Below, one piece after another: positions 25,935 through 33,474 of a DNA stretch of 64,000 nucleotides (positions are counted from its first letter, which is position 1; each line of letters begins with the position of its first letter). The stretch spans positions 2,046,001 through 2,110,000 of the forward strand of contig NZ_CP028158.1 of the NCBI RefSeq assembly GCF_003030345.1, in the 5' to 3' direction. The position numbers were made by a program, and so were the translations under genes. Under the pieces are notes generated by a model. The model was not told the DNA's origin, did not search any database, and saw nothing but the letters and a program-made list of their open reading frames with translations. This DNA is from Plantactinospora sp. BC1. Lineage in GTDB: Bacteria; Actinomycetota; Actinomycetes; Mycobacteriales; Micromonosporaceae.

Positions 25935-28823
25935 TCACCACCGGTGGGCCGCCCCGTCGGCGCCGACCACGGTCCCGACCACCCGGCCCGGGTGGTCCAA
26001 CCCGGCGAGCTTGCCGCGCACCTGCCCCGCCTCGATGTGGTCGACCTCGGCGAGCACCTCCAGCGCCTCCCGCCAGACGTCGGCGGCGGCGCGCAGGTCG
26101 CCGAAGGCGTGGTGGGTGTCGCCGAGATGCGACAGCGTGATGCCCTCCAGGTGGCGGTCACCGATCGCCCGGTAGAGCCGCACCGCCTGGTCGTAGCAGT
26201 GCACCGACCGGTCCCGGTGGCCGAGGTGGTGGTGCACCCGTCCGAGACTCCCCCAGGTGTTGGCCTGACCGTTGCGGTCGTCGAGTTCCTGGAGCTGGGC
26301 GAGGGCCTGCTCGCAGTAGGACAGTGCCGAGGAGTGGTCCTCCAGCAGGGTGAGGCACCAGCCGACCGCGTTGCGGGCCCGCGCCTCCCCGTGCCGGTTG
26401 CCGGCCGCCTCCAGCAGTCCGAGCCCCCGCCGGGCGTGGTCGAGCGCCTCGGAGAGCCGACCCCGGCGTTCCCACATCAGCGCCAGGTTCAGGTGGGTGT
26501 GGCCCTGTCCGACCTGGTCACCGGCATGGCCGTACAGCTCCAGGGCGTTGCGGAGCTGGGCGTCGGCGTCGTCGAGCCGGGCCAGCCGGGTGTAGGCCCG
26601 GGCGAGGAACCGGTGCGCGACGGCCTGGGCCGCCGGGTCGGCCAGCCGGCGCGCGGCGGTGACCGCGGCCCGCTGGGTGGCGACCAGGTCGTACCAGTGG
26701 CTGCTGCGGTCCAGGTAGGTGGCGAGGATCCAGCCGAGCTGCCACGTCTGGGTGTCCCGTCCGGTGCCGGCGGCGTAGTCGAGGAGGGCCAGCAGCACGG
26801 GGCGCTCGGCGGCGAACCAGTCCAGCGCCCGCTGGTGGTCCACCGGTTGCTCCCGGGTGACCCCGGGGCGGATCGGGCCGAGCGGGAGGGGAGCCGGTTC
26901 GGTCCGCAGCAGGGCGTCGGCGGCGTCCCCGCTGTGCAGGTAGTGGTCGAGCAGCCGGTCGACGGCGGCCCGGCGCCGCCGCTCCGAGTCGATCCGCTCG
27001 GCCACCTCGGCCGCGTACGCCCGCAGCAGGTCGTGCGGGGCGTACCGGCCGTTGGACCGCTGTCCGACCAGGTTGGACCGGGTCAGTTCGGCCAGCGTCT
27101 CGCGGGTCTCGGCGAGCGGCCGGCCGGCGAGACTCGCCGCGGCGGCGGCCGAGAGGTCCGGCCCGGGGTGCAGGCCGAGCAGCCGGAACAGTCGCGCGGC
27201 GGCGGGGCGCAGCGACCGGTACGACCAGGAGAAGACCGCCCGCAGGTCGGTGGTGGGGTCGCCGGTGCTCAGCGCGTCCAACCGGTCCGCGCCCCGGCGC
27301 AACTGGCCGGCCAGCTCGCCGAGGGAGAGGTTCCGGCTGGTGGCGACCCGGGCGGCCACGATCGCCAGCGCCAGCGGCAGCCCGGCACACCGGGCCAGGA
27401 TCTCGGCCACCGCCTGCGGCTCGTCGCCGGCCCGGGGCCCGCCGATCCGGCGCAGCAGCAGTTCGCGGGCCTCCCGGGCCGGCAGCGGGTCCACCGGTAC
27501 CGGTCCGGCACCTTCGATGGCGACCAGGTCCGCCAGCCGGGCCCGGCTGGTGACCACGACCAGGCAGCCGGGACCGCCGGGCAGCAGCGGCCGGACCTGG
27601 GCGGCGTCCCGGGCGTTGTCCAGCAGCACCAGCATCCGCCGGTGGAACATCTGGCTGCGGTAGAGCGCCGCCTGGGCGTCCAGGTCGGTCGGGATCCGCT
27701 CGGCGGGCACCGCGAGCGCGTCGAGGAACTGCCGTACCGCCTCGGCCGGATCCACCGCCGGGCCGGCGGGGTCGAAGCCGCGCAGGTTGACGTAGAGCTG
27801 GCCGTCCGGGAACCGGTGCGCCACCTGGTGCGCCCAGTGCACCGCCAGGGTGGTCTTGCCGACCCCGGCCGTGCCGGAGACCACGGCGATCACCGTCGCG
27901 CCCGGTCCGGGCGGCCGGGTCGCCCGGTCCAGCAGCCCGTCGAGCCGGGCCAGCTCGGCGGTCCGACCGGTGAACTCGGCCAGGTCCGCCGGAAGCTGCG
28001 CCGGCCTGGGTGCGCTGCGGGCCGCCGCCGGCACGGTCACCGTCTCCGCACGGGTCGGTCGGCCGGTCGGCTCCTCGTCGTGCAGCAGCGCGCTGTGCGC
28101 CGCCGCCAGCTCCGGCCCGGGGGCCACCCCGAGGTCGTCGGCGAGCCGCCGGCGCACCTCGTGGTACGCGGCGAACGCCTGCCCCCGCCGCCCGGCCGCG
28201 TGGTACGCCCGGATCAGCCGCGCGTGCGCCGCCTCGTCCAGTGGCGCGGCGACCGCCGCCTCCGCCAGGATCGGCAGCCCCTCGGCCGCCCGACCGGCGG
28301 CGATCATCACCTCGCCGTACCGGCCGAGTGCCGACTGCCGCTCGCCGACCAGCGCGACCACCTTCGGATGGCTCGCCAGGGCGGGTACGTCGGCCAGTGG
28401 TGCACCGTGCCACAGCGCCAGTGCCTCGCCGAGCAGTTCCGCGGCCGCGTCGAGCTGGCCACGCCGTTGCGCGGCCGTGGCGGCGTCGATCCGCTGCCGG
28501 AACCGTGTGACGTCCAGCCCGGCGTCGGGCACGTGCAGCGCATAGCCGTCGCCGACCAGCCGCAACACGGTGCCCTGGTCCCGGGGGCGCCGCTCCGGCT
28601 CAAGTAGCCGGCGCAGGTGCTTGACGTGGGTCTGGATGACGTTTGCCGCGCTGGTCGGCGGCTCCCGGTCGTACCAGAGTCCGCTCATGAGTTCGGCGCG
28701 TTGTAGCGGTCTGCCGCCGGCCAGCGCCAGCAGCCCGAGCACCACCCGGCGGGCCGCAGGCCCCAGGTCGAGCGGTTCGTCGTCCCGCCAGGCCCGTACC
28801 GGACCGAGCAGCTGAATCCGCAC
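25935..28823 (-). CDS. AfsR/SARP-type transcriptional regulator with NB-ARC and TPR domains
   Basis: A protein of 962 residues from the GTG that gives the family-typical start VRIQLLGPV (G-rich stretch five bases upstream); an earlier GTG would add eight residues. Domains in order: OmpR-like winged helix (1-90), bacterial transcriptional activation domain (about 95-240), NB-ARC/STAND ATPase with P-loop GTAGVGKTTL near residue 325 and Walker B-like RRMLVLLDNARD, winged-helix linker, then TPR repeats from about residue 690 to the end. This is the architecture of AfsR, which integrates signals to switch on secondary metabolism. No biosynthetic cluster is visible alongside, so its target is unknown. 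Confidence 0.93.
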   Translation of the reverse strand: MRIQLLGPVRAWRDDEPLDLGPAARRVVLGLLALAGGRPLQRAELMSGLWYDREPPTSAANVIQTHVKHLRRLLEPERRPRDQGTVLRLVGDGYALHVPDAGLDVTRFRQRIDAATAAQRRGQLDAAAELLGEALALWHGAPLADVPALASHPKVVALVGERQSALGRYGEVMIAAGRAAEGLPILAEAAVAAPLDEAAHARLIRAYHAAGRRGQAFAAYHEVRRRLADDLGVAPGPELAAAHSALLHDEEPTGRPTRAETVTVPAAARSAPRPAQLPADLAEFTGRTAELARLDGLLDRATRPPGPGATVIAVVSGTAGVGKTTLAVHWAHQVAHRFPDGQLYVNLRGFDPAGPAVDPAEAVRQFLDALAVPAERIPTDLDAQAALYRSQMFHRRMLVLLDNARDAAQVRPLLPGGPGCLVVVTSRARLADLVAIEGAGPVPVDPLPAREARELLLRRIGGPRAGDEPQAVAEILARCAGLPLALAIVAARVATSRNLSLGELAGQLRRGADRLDALSTGDPTTDLRAVFSWSYRSLRPAAARLFRLLGLHPGPDLSAAAAASLAGRPLAETRETLAELTRSNLVGQRSNGRYAPHDLLRAYAAEVAERIDSERRRRAAVDRLLDHYLHSGDAADALLRTEPAPLPLGPIRPGVTREQPVDHQRALDWFAAERPVLLALLDYAAGTGRDTQTWQLGWILATYLDRSSHWYDLVATQRAAVTAARRLADPAAQAVAHRFLARAYTRLARLDDADAQLRNALELYGHAGDQVGQGHTHLNLALMWERRGRLSEALDHARRGLGLLEAAGNRHGEARARNAVGWCLTLLEDHSSALSYCEQALAQLQELDDRNGQANTWGSLGRVHHHLGHRDRSVHCYDQAVRLYRAIGDRHLEGITLSHLGDTHHAFGDLRAAADVWREALEVLAEVDHIEAGQVRGKLAGLDHPGRVVGTVVGADGAAHRW

Positions 28824-28995
28824 GAGCGCCCCCCGCCGTCCGTCCACCAGCCGCCGCGCGCGGGTGATCCGGTGCGGCGCCCACTGCCGTCGAACTTAGA
28901 TCAGCGTCGGTTGATGTGCCTATCGGACCAACGGCGGTTTCCGGGCGTACGCCCGAACGTCGGCCCGGCCCGCCGCGCCGGCCGGCGGATTCTCC

Positions 28996-29026
28996 TTGAC
29001 AGCAATCAGTGCTGTAGACCTATAGT
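28996..29026 (+). promoter_or_regulatory. Promoter with likely GntR operator
   Basis: Consensus -35 TTGACA (28996-29001) and -10 TATAGT (29021-29026) are separated by an over-long 19-base spacer. Inside the spacer, and overlapping the -35, is an inverted repeat ACAGCA-5-TGCTGT (28999-29015). It stands 30 bases before the GntR gene, the expected place for an autoregulatory operator. Confidence 0.75.
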
Positions 29027-29055
29027 CCTAGGAGACTAGATAAATAGAGGTAGCA

Positions 29056-29445
29056 GTGATCGAATTCCACCTGGACACCCGCTCGGGCCTCGCGCCGTAC
29101 CTGCAACTCGTCCAGCAGGTGCAGCAGGCGCTGCGGCTCGGCCTGCTCTCCGCCGGTGACCAACTGCCGACGGTCAAGGAGGTCGTGGCGCGGTTGGCGA
29201 TCAACCCGAACACCGTTCTCAAGGCCTACCGGGAGCTGGAACACCAGGGTCTGGTCTCACCCCGTCCGGGGGTGGGGACGTTCGTGACCCGGACGCTGAC
29301 CGACGACTCCCTCGCCGCGCACGAGTCACTCCGGGCCGAACTGGTCGGGTGGCTCTCCCGGGCCCAGCGCGCGGGCCTGGACGCGGAAAGCATCGAAGCC
29401 CTCTTCATGAGCACATTCCGAAAGGCCACAGAGGTGAAACCATGA
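29056..29445 (+). CDS. GntR-family regulator, YtrA subfamily
   Basis: A 129-residue short regulator: GntR winged helix (about 10-75; LPTVKEVVARLAINPNTVLKAYRELEHQGLV) followed by only ~50 residues of helical dimerisation segment, which defines the YtrA type. Such regulators usually repress an adjacent ABC transporter operon, exactly the arrangement here. The GTG start has AGAGG seven bases upstream. The stop overlaps the next ATG (ATGA). Confidence 0.93.
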   Translation: MIEFHLDTRSGLAPYLQLVQQVQQALRLGLLSAGDQLPTVKEVVARLAINPNTVLKAYRELEHQGLVSPRPGVGTFVTRTLTDDSLAAHESLRAELVGWLSRAQRAGLDAESIEALFMSTFRKATEVKP

Positions 29446-30347
29446 CCCCGGTCCTGCGGACCGACGCACTCGGCAAGCGCTACGGCCGGCGCCCGGCGCT
29501 CACGGACGTGACCCTGAGCATCCCCGCCGGCCGGGTGGTCGGCCTGGTCGGCCCCAACGGCGCCGGCAAGTCCACCCTGCTCAACCTCGCCTCCGGCATG
29601 ATCGCGCCGACCGCCGGCACGATCGAGGTGCTCGGATCCCGGCCCGCCGCCGACACGGCCCAACTGGCCAGGGTCGGCTTCGTCGCCCAGGACACCCCGG
29701 TCTACCCGGGCCTCTCCGTCGGCGACCACCTGCGGTTGGGCGCCCGGCTGAACCCCGGCTGGGACGACCGGCTGGCACGGCAGCGGATCGGCCAGGTCGG
29801 CCTCGATCCGACCCAGAAGGCCGGTCGGCTCTCCGGGGGCCAGCGGGCCCAACTCGCCCTGACGCTCGCCGCCGCCAAGCGGCCCCAACTGCTGATGTTC
29901 GACGAGCCGGTGGCCGCCCTCGACCCGCTCGCCCGGCGGGCGTTCCTACAGAGCCTGATGGAGTTCGTCGCCGAACTCGAGGTCAGTGTCGTGCTCTCCT
30001 CCCACCTGCTCGGTGACCTGGAACGGGTCTGCGACCACCTGATCGTGCTGGCCGCCTCCCGGGTCCAGCTGGCCGGCGAGGTGGAGGAACTGCTCGCCGC
30101 CCACTACCGGCTGGTCGCGGCGCGCGCCGACCTCGATCCGCCACCCCCGGGGACCGAGGTCATCCAGGCCACGCACACGGCGCGGCAGACCACGCTGATC
30201 GTCCGCGACACCACCGGTACGCTGCTCGACCGCCTGCCCGCCGCCGAACACCTCGACCTGGAGGAGATGGTCCTCGCCTACCTCGCCCGGGCCGCCGAAC
30301 CCGCCGGCACCCCGCACCCGGCACAGCCGCTGGAGGTCTCCCGATGA
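29442..30347 (+). CDS. ABC transporter ATP-binding protein (YtrB/CcmA type)
   Basis: A 301-residue ATPase of an export-type ABC system: Walker A GPNGAGKST (about residues 36-44), signature LSGGQRAQLALTLA, Walker B LLMFDEPVAALD, and H-loop SSHLLGDLERV. The C-terminal ~80 residues form the extra domain common in antibiotic- or lipid-export ATPases. The start is fixed by a four-base overlap with the GntR gene; its own stop overlaps the permease start the same way. Confidence 0.94.
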   Translation: MTPVLRTDALGKRYGRRPALTDVTLSIPAGRVVGLVGPNGAGKSTLLNLASGMIAPTAGTIEVLGSRPAADTAQLARVGFVAQDTPVYPGLSVGDHLRLGARLNPGWDDRLARQRIGQVGLDPTQKAGRLSGGQRAQLALTLAAAKRPQLLMFDEPVAALDPLARRAFLQSLMEFVAELEVSVVLSSHLLGDLERVCDHLIVLAASRVQLAGEVEELLAAHYRLVAARADLDPPPPGTEVIQATHTARQTTLIVRDTTGTLLDRLPAAEHLDLEEMVLAYLARAAEPAGTPHPAQPLEVSR

Positions 30348-31327
30348 TCTGGCTGACCTGGCGTCAGTTCCGCGGCCAGGCCCTGGTCGCCGTCGCGGTA
30401 CTGGTCGCCCTCGGCACCTACCTGGTCGTGCTCGGGCTGCGGATCCGCAACGCCTACGAGGTGAACGTCGGCTGCGCCGGGTGCGACGTCGGAGCGGCCA
30501 AGGACGTCTTCGAGAACGCCTACTTCACACCGCTGCTGCTGACCGGCTTCCTGGTCGTGCTGGTGCCCGGCATCCTCGGGGCGTTCTGGGGCGCGCCGCT
30601 GCTGGCCCGGGAGTTCGAGTCCGGCACCCACCGTCTGGTCTGGAACCAGAGCGTCACCCGCACCCGCTGGCTGGCCGTCAAACTGGGTTTCGTCACCCTG
30701 GCCGGGGTGCTCCTCACCGGCGCGCTCAGCCTCTTGCTGACCTGGGCCGCCAGCCCGTACGACAGGCTGTTCGAGGGCCGGTTCGACCCGCTGCTCTTCC
30801 CGGCCCGCAACATCGCCCCGCTCGGCTACGCCGTCTTCGCGGTCGTCGCCGGGATCACCGTCGGGTTGCTGGTCCGCCGGACCCTCCCCGCGATGGCCAT
30901 CCTGCTCGCCGGCTTCGTCCTGTTGCAGATCCTGATCCCGACGACGGTCCGCCCGCACCTGCAACCCGCCGTCACCGAGACCGTCGCCTGGACCGCCGCC
31001 AACGCCAGGGGGCTACAGCTCAACGGGGCGGGCGAGGTCCGGACCGAGGGGTTCGCCGTACCCGGTGCCTGGGTGCTGACCGGCAATCCGCAACTCTTCG
31101 ACGCCTCCGGGCAGCCGGCGAACCGGGAGCAGTTCGAGGACTGCCCGCACACCTCGCCGGACGTGCACAAGGCGTGCGTGGAGTCGAAGGGCTTCCACAT
31201 GGTCCTGTCGTACCAGCCCGCCGACCGGTACTGGACCTTCCAGTGGCTGGAGTTGGGGCTGTATCTGGTGCTCGCCGCGCTGCTGGCCGGATTCGCCTTC
31301 TGGCGGATCCCGCGCGGCCTGAACTGA
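30344..31327 (+). CDS. ABC transporter permease (ABC-2 like)
   Basis: A 327-residue membrane protein with six hydrophobic segments: about 13-32, 65-87, 115-137, 165-186, 190-210 and a last one near 300-320. A large extracytoplasmic loop of about 85 residues (VRPHLQPAV to HMVLSYQPADRYW) precedes the last span and contains three Cys. It begins MIWLTWRQFRGQ, a typical start for actinobacterial partners of YtrA-regulated ATPases. Probable role is export or self-protection against a cell-envelope agent; substrate unknown. Confidence 0.9.
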   Translation: MIWLTWRQFRGQALVAVAVLVALGTYLVVLGLRIRNAYEVNVGCAGCDVGAAKDVFENAYFTPLLLTGFLVVLVPGILGAFWGAPLLAREFESGTHRLVWNQSVTRTRWLAVKLGFVTLAGVLLTGALSLLLTWAASPYDRLFEGRFDPLLFPARNIAPLGYAVFAVVAGITVGLLVRRTLPAMAILLAGFVLLQILIPTTVRPHLQPAVTETVAWTAANARGLQLNGAGEVRTEGFAVPGAWVLTGNPQLFDASGQPANREQFEDCPHTSPDVHKACVESKGFHMVLSYQPADRYWTFQWLELGLYLVLAALLAGFAFWRIPRGLN

Positions 31328-31342
31328 ACCGACCCGGCGTCG

Positions 31343-31369
31343 GCGGCCGGTCCCGCCTGGACCGGTCGC
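31343..31369 (+). terminator. Terminator after the GntR-ABC operon
   Basis: An 11-base stem with a single G-U pair (left arm 31343-31353, right arm 31359-31369) and 5-base loop, 16 bases after the permease stop codon. Confidence 0.7.
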
Positions 31370-31484
31370 CAGCGCGGCGTCCCGAGGTCGTCTCCGCCGG
31401 TTCGTCCGAAGCCGGCCGGGTGCCGGGAGCGGACGGGGTCCGGCGGCGGCGATTACCGGTACCGCTCCCGGGTAGCCGGTCGCC

Positions 31485-32165
31485 GTGGGTGGGCCAACCG
31501 AGGACATCGGGGCAGAGACGGACACCGGCCGTGCCGAGGGGTTCAGCGACGGCGTACTCGCGATCGTCATCACCCTGCTCGTGCTCGACCTGCGGATGCC
31601 GGAGGTCGAGCCGGGCCGGCTGCTCTCCGAACTGCTGGAGCAGTGGCCGAGCTACGCGGCGTACGTGGCGTCGTACCTGTACATCGCCGTCGTCTGGCTG
31701 AACCACAAGGCCACCTTCGGCCGGATCCGCCGGGCCGATCGAGGGCTGCACTGGATGAACCTGCTCGTCCTGTTCAGTACCGCACTGCTGCCGTTTCCGA
31801 CCTCGGTGCTCTCGCGGGCGCTACAGGAACACAACCTCGCCGACCAGCGGGTCGCCGCCGCGTTGTACGCCCTGGTCGGCGCGGTGCTCTCCGCGAGCTG
31901 GCTGGCGTTCTACCACTATCTGGCCACCCACCGGGAGCTGCTGGTGGACGGGGTCGACGAGCGGTTCTTCCCCAGCGAGCGGCTCCGGGCGGTGATCGGT
32001 CTGGTGCTGTACGCCGTGGCTGGTCTGCTCGGCGCCCTGGTCACGCCGCTGGCCGGCCTGGTGATCTTCATCCTCCTGCCACCGTTCTACGGCCTCACCA
32101 GTGGCGGCCTCTACAGCGCGCCGCTCGTCTCCCGGGGCCGCTCCCGGGGCGGGGCCGGGAGCTGA
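31485..32165 (+). CDS. TMEM175-family potassium channel-like membrane protein (DUF1211)
   Basis: A 226-residue integral membrane protein. Near the N-terminus is the family signature EGFSDGVLAIVITLLVLDL (residues 18-36), whose FSDG part forms the selectivity-filter helix of TMEM175-type K+ channels. Five or six spans follow. Bacterial members assemble as tetramers and conduct K+. The GTG start is the only one that keeps a short soluble leader before the signature. The last ~15 residues are Arg/Gly/Ser-rich. No obvious operon partner. Confidence 0.85.
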   Translation: MGGPTEDIGAETDTGRAEGFSDGVLAIVITLLVLDLRMPEVEPGRLLSELLEQWPSYAAYVASYLYIAVVWLNHKATFGRIRRADRGLHWMNLLVLFSTALLPFPTSVLSRALQEHNLADQRVAAALYALVGAVLSASWLAFYHYLATHRELLVDGVDERFFPSERLRAVIGLVLYAVAGLLGALVTPLAGLVIFILLPPFYGLTSGGLYSAPLVSRGRSRGGAGS

Positions 32166-32198
32166 CCGCCGATCCGGCCGACGAGCCGCCGGGGCACG

Positions 32199-32230
32199 GG
32201 TGGCCCGCCGACCCGGGTCGGCGGGCCACC
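32199..32230. terminator. 32-base perfect palindrome between convergent genes
   Basis: The left arm (32199-32214) and right arm (32215-32230) are fully complementary over 16 bases with no spacer, so either strand can form a long GC-rich hairpin. It lies 33 bases after the channel gene and 16 bases before the VOC gene's stop: a bidirectional terminator. Confidence 0.75.
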
Positions 32231-32246
32231 GTCGGATGGGCCCGGT

Positions 32247-32633
32247 CTACTGTTCGGCGCCGTTCCAGTCGACGAGCTGCACGATCACGCCGTTGGGGTC
32301 GCGGACCTGGAAGGCCCGCTCCCCCCACTCCTCGACGGTGAGCGGCATGGTGATCGTCACGCCCTCGGCCTGGAGGCGGGCGAGTTCGCCCTCCAGGTCG
32401 TCGACGACGAAGGCCAGGATCAGCCCACGGGCGTGGTCGTCACGCTGGTCGGCCGGCAGCGTCGGCAGGCCCTGGCGCAGGAAGACGACGTTCATCCCGA
32501 CGTCGTCCCTGGTCAGCGACGCGAAGCCGTCGGCGGCCATCGCCTCGTGGAACCCGAAGTGGGTGACGAGGAAACGGCTGGAGGCGGCGACGTCCGCCAC
32601 GTTCAGCGAGACGGCGGAGGAGGTGATTTTCAC
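32247..32633 (-). CDS. VOC-superfamily (glyoxalase/bleomycin-resistance-like) protein
   Basis: A 128-residue protein with two beta-alpha-beta-beta-beta modules: the first MKITSSAVSLNVADVAASSRFLVTHFGF, the second around ILAFVVDDLEGELARLQAEG to FQVRDPNGVIVQLVDW. The C-terminal acidic ligand position is QLVDW. Metal ligands are not fully conserved, so catalysis or simple ligand binding are both possible. Single gene facing an unknown gene across ~240 bases. Confidence 0.87.
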   Translation of the reverse strand: MKITSSAVSLNVADVAASSRFLVTHFGFHEAMAADGFASLTRDDVGMNVVFLRQGLPTLPADQRDDHARGLILAFVVDDLEGELARLQAEGVTITMPLTVEEWGERAFQVRDPNGVIVQLVDWNGAEQ

Positions 32634-32655
32634 TAGCGGCTCCCTGGCGGTCGAT

Positions 32656-32690
32656 TAACTCCTTACATCGTACACTATACGGGGTACGGA
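32656..32690 (-). promoter_or_regulatory. Promoter/operator-like element upstream of the VOC gene
   Basis: An AT-rich island in otherwise GC-rich DNA. On the minus strand it reads GTATAGTGTACGATGTAAGGA, with TATAGT as a possible -10. CGTACACTATACG (32669-32681) is a partial palindrome (arms CGTA/TACG) of the sort bound by TetR/MarR repressors. The rest of the 32634-32872 gap shows no other structure. Confidence 0.4.
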
Positions 32691-32872
32691 TATTCCCGCC
32701 GGGCCGGAGGTGGTGCGCGAAACGGAGATCACCTAGATCGGGGAGTCGACCCCGACACGCCCCGCCCCAGCCGGGCGGTTCGCACACCTGTCGGGTAATT
32801 TCAGTGGCTGGCCGTCGCCCGCCGAGGAGCTGGCGCCAGGCGGCCCCCGCCCGGACAGGAGATAGCGCAGGC

Positions 32873-33382
32873 ATGGGTAAGCGGACGGTTCACGTCTCCG
32901 ACTTCAGTGGCAAGGTGGTCCAGTCCGCCGACGAGGTGGTCCGGATCGTGGTGCTGGACCACCCCGACCTGGTCGCCGGGCCGGTGCAGTTGGAGGCCGA
33001 GCCGACCGAGGTCGAGAGCATCGACGACGCCGCGCTCGACGTCGCGGTCGTGGAGATCCACGACCGCCGGCCGGGCGAGGCTCCCCGCCGGGTGGTGCTC
33101 ACCGCCAGCGAGTTCGACGCGCTCGCCACCGACGTGCCGATGGCCCAGCTACTGCGGACCGCCGAACGGGTACGCCCGGCCAAGGCGAGCCGGGAACGCG
33201 TCGACTACGCCACCCTGGAGCATGCCGGCCGGCCGCACCGGGGGCGGGTCACCGAGGAAGAGGCGCGGTTGGTGCGCGACCACCTCGACGAGGTGAACAA
33301 GCGACTCGCCGACGAGGGGATCCGGCAGATCGACCCGGCCGACCCCGAGCACGCCGCCCGGTACGGCTTCCCCACCACCTGA
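32873..33382 (+). CDS. Uncharacterised soluble protein
   Basis: A 169-residue protein with no signal peptide or membrane span and no family I recognise. The N-terminal half is beta-rich and acidic (RTVHVSDFSGKVVQ, DEVVRIVVLDHPD, DVAVVEIHDRRPG). The C-terminal half is helical and charged (RVTEEEARLVRDHLDEVNKRLADEGIRQI) and ends with a GF-containing tail. AGGAGA lies about 10 bases before the ATG. The layout superficially resembles small nucleoid or DNA-associated proteins, but no AT-hook or other motif supports this. Good coding bias makes it a real gene. Confidence 0.7.
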   Translation: MGKRTVHVSDFSGKVVQSADEVVRIVVLDHPDLVAGPVQLEAEPTEVESIDDAALDVAVVEIHDRRPGEAPRRVVLTASEFDALATDVPMAQLLRTAERVRPAKASRERVDYATLEHAGRPHRGRVTEEEARLVRDHLDEVNKRLADEGIRQIDPADPEHAARYGFPTT

Positions 33383-33423
33383 CCGAAGCTCGGGCGGCCG
33401 GCCACCCGGGGACGACCGAACCC

Positions 33424-33440
33424 GGGCGGCCGAACCGCCC
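33424..33440. terminator. Short hairpin between convergent genes
   Basis: A 6-base stem GGGCGG/CCGCCC with a 5-base loop in the 92-base gap before the peptide-transporter ATPase. The gap also holds a 12-base direct repeat (GGTCCGGTTACC). Confidence 0.45.
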
Positions 33441-33474
33441 CGGTCCGGTTACCCGGCCGAACCACCAGGTCCGG

